Assembly (NCBI RefSeq): GCF_900142645.1
Contig: NZ_FRBP01000006.1
Coordinates: 62,001-126,000 of the forward strand
Source of the DNA: Eubacterium callanderi
GTDB lineage: Bacteria > Bacillota > Clostridia > Eubacteriales > Eubacteriaceae
Direction of reading: 5' to 3'
DNA: 64,000 nucleotides
Made by a program: the position numbers and the translations under genes. Shown here one piece after another: positions 61,356 to 64,000 of this stretch (within the stretch, counting starts at the first letter, position 1; the number at the start of each line of letters is the position of its first letter). Under the pieces are notes generated by a model, which was not told the DNA's origin, searched no databases, and saw nothing but the letters and a program-made list of their open reading frames with translations.

Positions 61356-61802
61356 TTACATTTCACCCCTGTATAAAGCCTCAGCCTCTGGAAACTTTTC
61401 TGTCAGCAGCCGGTCGGCTTCTTTCAGCCGGGCAAGATAAGCCCGATACTCAGGGCTGAGCCGCTCCATATTATGGATAAAAACCTCAGTATAGCCGCTT
61501 TCATTCTGAAACTCACGCAGTCTGCGCTCAAGCCGGGCAGCCGGTGTTTTTTGAAAGGCGTCGGATTTTTTGTATTTAAGGTAAGCAGTGATGGCCTCAC
61601 CATTTTCCACCATATAAGTGTCGATGTCCTGACAGACGGTATCCAGAGCCTAGCGGGTTTCTTCTGCCATTGATTCAGGATCCATGTCACTTGTTATCTC
61701 CTCCAGAAGGCTGGATAGCTCAGAGTCCAGATAGAGCTCGACGCTGTCCAGATACTCCAGTATAGCTCTGTAGGCTGCTTTCTTTTCGTCAGACGGCAGC
61801 AT
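61356..61802 (-). pseudogene. Decayed gene with in-frame TAG
   Basis: From ATG 61802 the frame reads MLPSDEKKAAYRAILEYLDS through MAEETR, then TAG (61650-61652), then continues in the same frame as ALDTVCQDIDTYMVENGEAI to the stop at 61356, 148 codons in all. The second part is coherent protein (RLERRLREFQNESGYTEVFI). A good AGGAGG (61833-61838) instead serves an ATG at 61825 in another frame, so a frameshift near the start is also likely. Two lesions argue for a pseudogene rather than TAG decoding. The family is not recognised. Confidence 0.65.
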
Positions 61803-61907
61803 CGGCAGGCCTCTTTAATTTGCATATACATTCCTCCTGTTACTGGATCAGGTCTTTTCTCTATTGTAAGGCCACCCCCTGGGGGACTATCATAGTGGCT
61901 TTAACAT

Positions 61908-61952
61908 CAAAAACCCCAGGCACACAGTATTTAAACTGTGTGCCTGGGGTTT
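61908..61952 (-). terminator. Strong terminator of argGH
   Basis: AAACCCCAGGCACACAGT and ACTGTGTGCCTGGGGTTT form a perfect 18-bp stem around ATTTAA; on the minus strand TTTTT follows. Confidence 0.92.
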
Positions 61953-61955
61953 ATT

Positions 61956-63335
61956 TTATGCCTTTTGGAATAAGCTTCGGTTAACGGCGATGGCGCGGCG
62001 GACTGTGCTCTCTGCCGGGCCTCCGACAATGTCGCGCTGGTTAACACAGGTCTGCAGGTCGATGGCTTCGTAAATGCTCTCGTCAAAAACCGGGTCGACA
62101 GCATTGTATTCTTCCAATGTCAGCTCATCCAGGCTTTTGCCCTTTTCCAGTGCGTAGAAAACCAGCTTTCCGATAATGGCGTGGGCATCGCGGAAGGCTA
62201 CGCCGTGCTTGACAAGCCAGTCGGCAGCGTCAGTCGCGTTGGAGAAGCCGCCTGCGGCCGACTTGCGCATCACCTCACCGTTGACCGTCATGGTGCCGAT
62301 CATCTTCTCAAAGGTAATGGCGCATATTTTAGCTGTGTCATAGGCGTCAAAGACAGGTTCCTTATCCTCCTGCATATCCTTATTGTATGCAAGGGGAATC
62401 CCTTTCATCGTCGTTAAAAAGCCCAGCAGGTCGCCGTAGGTTCGGCCGGCCTTCCCACGGACAAGCTCTGCAATATCCGGGTTTTTCTTCTGGGGCATGA
62501 TGCTGGAGCCGGTGGAGAAGGCATCATCGAGTGTGATGAAGTTAAATTCTGAGGAGCACCACAGAATAATTTCTTCAGAAAAACGGCTCAGATGCATCAT
62601 GAAAACAGACACAGCCTCCAGAAAGTCGATACAGAAATCCCGGTCAGACACACCGTCAAGGCTGTTCATGGACACATTTTTAAAGCCCAGCTCGCTGGCG
62701 ACATAGTAGCGGTCCAGCGGGTAGGTGGTGGTGGCCAGAGCGCCGGAGCCGAGGGGAAGCGTATCCGCCATGTCGTAGACCTGATCGAGCCGCTTCATAT
62801 CCCGTCTGAACATTTCAACATAAGCCATCAGGTGGTGGGCGAAGGTGATGGGCTGGGCCCGCTGCAGATGCGTGTAGCCCGGCATAATGGTTTTGGTATG
62901 TTTGCTGGCCATATCCAGCAGTGTAAGGCCAAGAGCTCTTATCAAATCCTTGAGCTCCATAGAAATGTCCTTAACGTAAAGACGCATATCGGTGGCAACC
63001 TGATCGTTGCGGCTGCGGCCGGTATGCAGTTTCTTTCCGGTTTCACCGATGCGCTCGGTGAGGATGGATTCAATATTCATATGGATATCTTCCATATCAA
63101 TGGAAAACTCAATTTTTCCGGCCTCAATATCCTCTAAAATTTCATCCAGGGTTTTGACAATTAATTCAGACTCGGAAACAGAGATAATTCCCTGTTTCCC
63201 GAGCATTTTTGCGTGGGCAATGCTGCCCTTGATATCTTGTTTGTATAAACGCTGGTCGAAGGAAATAGAGGAATTGAAATCGTCTGTTAACGCATCCGTT
63301 CCTTTATTAAATCGACCGCCCCACATTTTACTCAT
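61956..63335 (-). CDS. argH: Argininosuccinate lyase
   Basis: The 459-residue enzyme splits argininosuccinate to arginine and fumarate, the last step of arginine synthesis. The family signature GSSIMPQKKNPD is present near residue 280, with HTGRSRNDQVATD and TPGYTHLQRAQP-type segments (IMPGYTHLQRAQPITFAHHL). Its ATG overlaps the argG stop by one base (TAATG), so the two are co-translated. A strong terminator follows. Confidence 0.97.
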   Translation of the reverse strand: MSKMWGGRFNKGTDALTDDFNSSISFDQRLYKQDIKGSIAHAKMLGKQGIISVSESELIVKTLDEILEDIEAGKIEFSIDMEDIHMNIESILTERIGETGKKLHTGRSRNDQVATDMRLYVKDISMELKDLIRALGLTLLDMASKHTKTIMPGYTHLQRAQPITFAHHLMAYVEMFRRDMKRLDQVYDMADTLPLGSGALATTTYPLDRYYVASELGFKNVSMNSLDGVSDRDFCIDFLEAVSVFMMHLSRFSEEIILWCSSEFNFITLDDAFSTGSSIMPQKKNPDIAELVRGKAGRTYGDLLGFLTTMKGIPLAYNKDMQEDKEPVFDAYDTAKICAITFEKMIGTMTVNGEVMRKSAAGGFSNATDAADWLVKHGVAFRDAHAIIGKLVFYALEKGKSLDELTLEEYNAVDPVFDESIYEAIDLQTCVNQRDIVGGPAESTVRRAIAVNRSLFQKA

Positions 63336-64000
63336 TATTTGTTTTCCTTTTCTGCTTCTTTTTCCTTTTCTTCATGGCTCATGCGCATAAGAGCACGGAC
63401 CTTAAGCGGCAGACCAAACAGGTGGATAAAACCCTCGGCATCCTTGTGGTCGTATAAATCCCCGGTGGTAAAGCTTGCGATCTCTGCGTTGTATAGGGAG
63501 TAGGGGGAGGAGACAGAGGTCAAAATGCAGTTGCCCTTATACAGCTTCAATTTTACAACACCAGTGACCGTTTTCTGTGTTTCATCCACAAAAGCGGATA
63601 ATGCTTCACGCAGCGGGTTAAACCACTGGCCATTGTAGGTGATTTCCGCAAATTTTACAGCAGCCTGCTGCTTAAAGGCAAAGGTTTCACGGTCCAGACA
63701 CATGTGCTCCAGCTCTTCGTGGGCACGGTACAGGATGGTGCCGCCAGGTGTTTCATAGATACCGCGGGATTTCATACCAACCACACGGTTCTCGATAAGG
63801 TCGACCACGCCGATGGCGTTGCGGCCGCCGATTTCATTGCAGGTTTCAAGAATTTTGCGCGGGCTCATGGCTTCACCGTTGATCTTGATAGGTTCGCCAT
63901 TTAAAAATTCGATTTCGATTTCTTCCGGAGTGTCCGGCGCTTCTTCCAGTGTTTTGGTTAATTTTAACAGATGGTCATATTTCGGTTCCAGTGAAGGATC
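63335..64000 (-). CDS. argG: Argininosuccinate synthase, C-terminal part
   Basis: The last 221 residues of argininosuccinate synthase, which joins citrulline and aspartate with ATP. The start lies beyond the window. Visible are NEIGGRNAIGVVDLIENRVV, GMKSRGIYETPGGTILYRAH and the C-terminal VKLKLYKGNCILTSVSSPYS, all family-typical. The frame continues open to 64000, through DPSLEPKYDHLLKL. It ends in a charged tail (HEEKEKEAEKENK) and overlaps argH by one base. Confidence 0.95.
   Translation of the reverse strand, partial: DPSLEPKYDHLLKLTKTLEEAPDTPEEIEIEFLNGEPIKINGEAMSPRKILETCNEIGGRNAIGVVDLIENRVVGMKSRGIYETPGGTILYRAHEELEHMCLDRETFAFKQQAAVKFAEITYNGQWFNPLREALSAFVDETQKTVTGVVKLKLYKGNCILTSVSSPYSLYNAEIASFTTGDLYDHKDAEGFIHLFGLPLKVRALMRMSHEEKEKEAEKENK

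Noticed and set aside
61650-61652. TAG read as pyrrolysine
   Set aside because: No pyl genes are visible here, the protein is not a methylamine methyltransferase, and a frameshift near the start points to ordinary decay.

Overview
The window looks like the chromosome of an anaerobic Firmicute of the Eubacterium limosum / callanderi group. This is an inference from moderate GC, Clostridia-type TTGaca/TATAAT promoters, AGGAGG ribosome sites, frequent TTG and GTG starts, a 2-hydroxyacyl-CoA dehydratase activase homologue and a TIGR03960/TIGR03936 radical SAM pair. No rRNA, tRNA, CRISPR array or complete insertion sequence was found.

Left part (1-9.7 kb): a patchwork of small accessory genes. 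It holds acetyltransferases, a DNA alkylation repair pair (alkA-like glycosylase and ogt), flavin-type oxidases, a methyltransferase, EamA transporters and small regulators. Several genes are broken: a Nudix hydrolase, an EamA transporter, a GNAT and an HTH protein. AT-rich stretches suggest transfer. 9.7-12.2 kb is a compact phage-like cassette (DUF6431, Rha-KilAC antirepressor, two unknowns, XRE), followed by a 150-bp MITE-like palindrome. 12.6-16 kb holds an ECF sigma factor, a membrane protein and an ABC transporter in one overlapping operon. 16-19.2 kb holds YjbQ, an S24-type repressor, an unannotated 27-codon gene with its own promoter and terminator, a DUF1835 protein and a nitrilase.

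Middle part: an FGGY kinase precedes a 1409-residue double activase. A possible small RNA, a YozE protein and an NhaC antiporter follow, then a heterodimeric ABC exporter. Next comes a locus with a MalT/LuxR-type regulator divergent from a 1167-residue GLUG surface protein and an alkyl-sulfatase lipoprotein, then the radical SAM pair.

The most unusual region is 42.3-49.5 kb. Two related but diverged noncoding RNAs of about 580-650 nt, each with its own promoter and terminator, flank a same-strand cassette: a 119-residue peptide made of two nearly identical 44-residue units ending in CKCKKN, an FtsX-type ABC permease, its ATPase, an OmpR-type response regulator and a histidine kinase. Both RNA promoters carry TTAC repeats spaced 11 bp apart with a further TTAC 15 bp downstream, the layout expected for an OmpR/PhoB-type regulator. 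I propose that peptide, transporter, two-component system and both RNAs form one signalling or defence unit.

Right part (49.6-64 kb): a TSCPD protein, an amino-acid binding lipoprotein, another lipoprotein, an AraC-GyrI regulator, two minus-strand housekeeping operons, a zincin-like protein, a TetR-regulated DrrAB-type exporter with matching palindromic operators, a decayed gene with an in-frame TAG, and argH-argG (argG runs off the window). A family of near-identical GCAC(G/A)GCGCA...TGCGC(C/T)GTGC hairpins occurs eight times, nearly always as the terminator of a gene or convergent pair.
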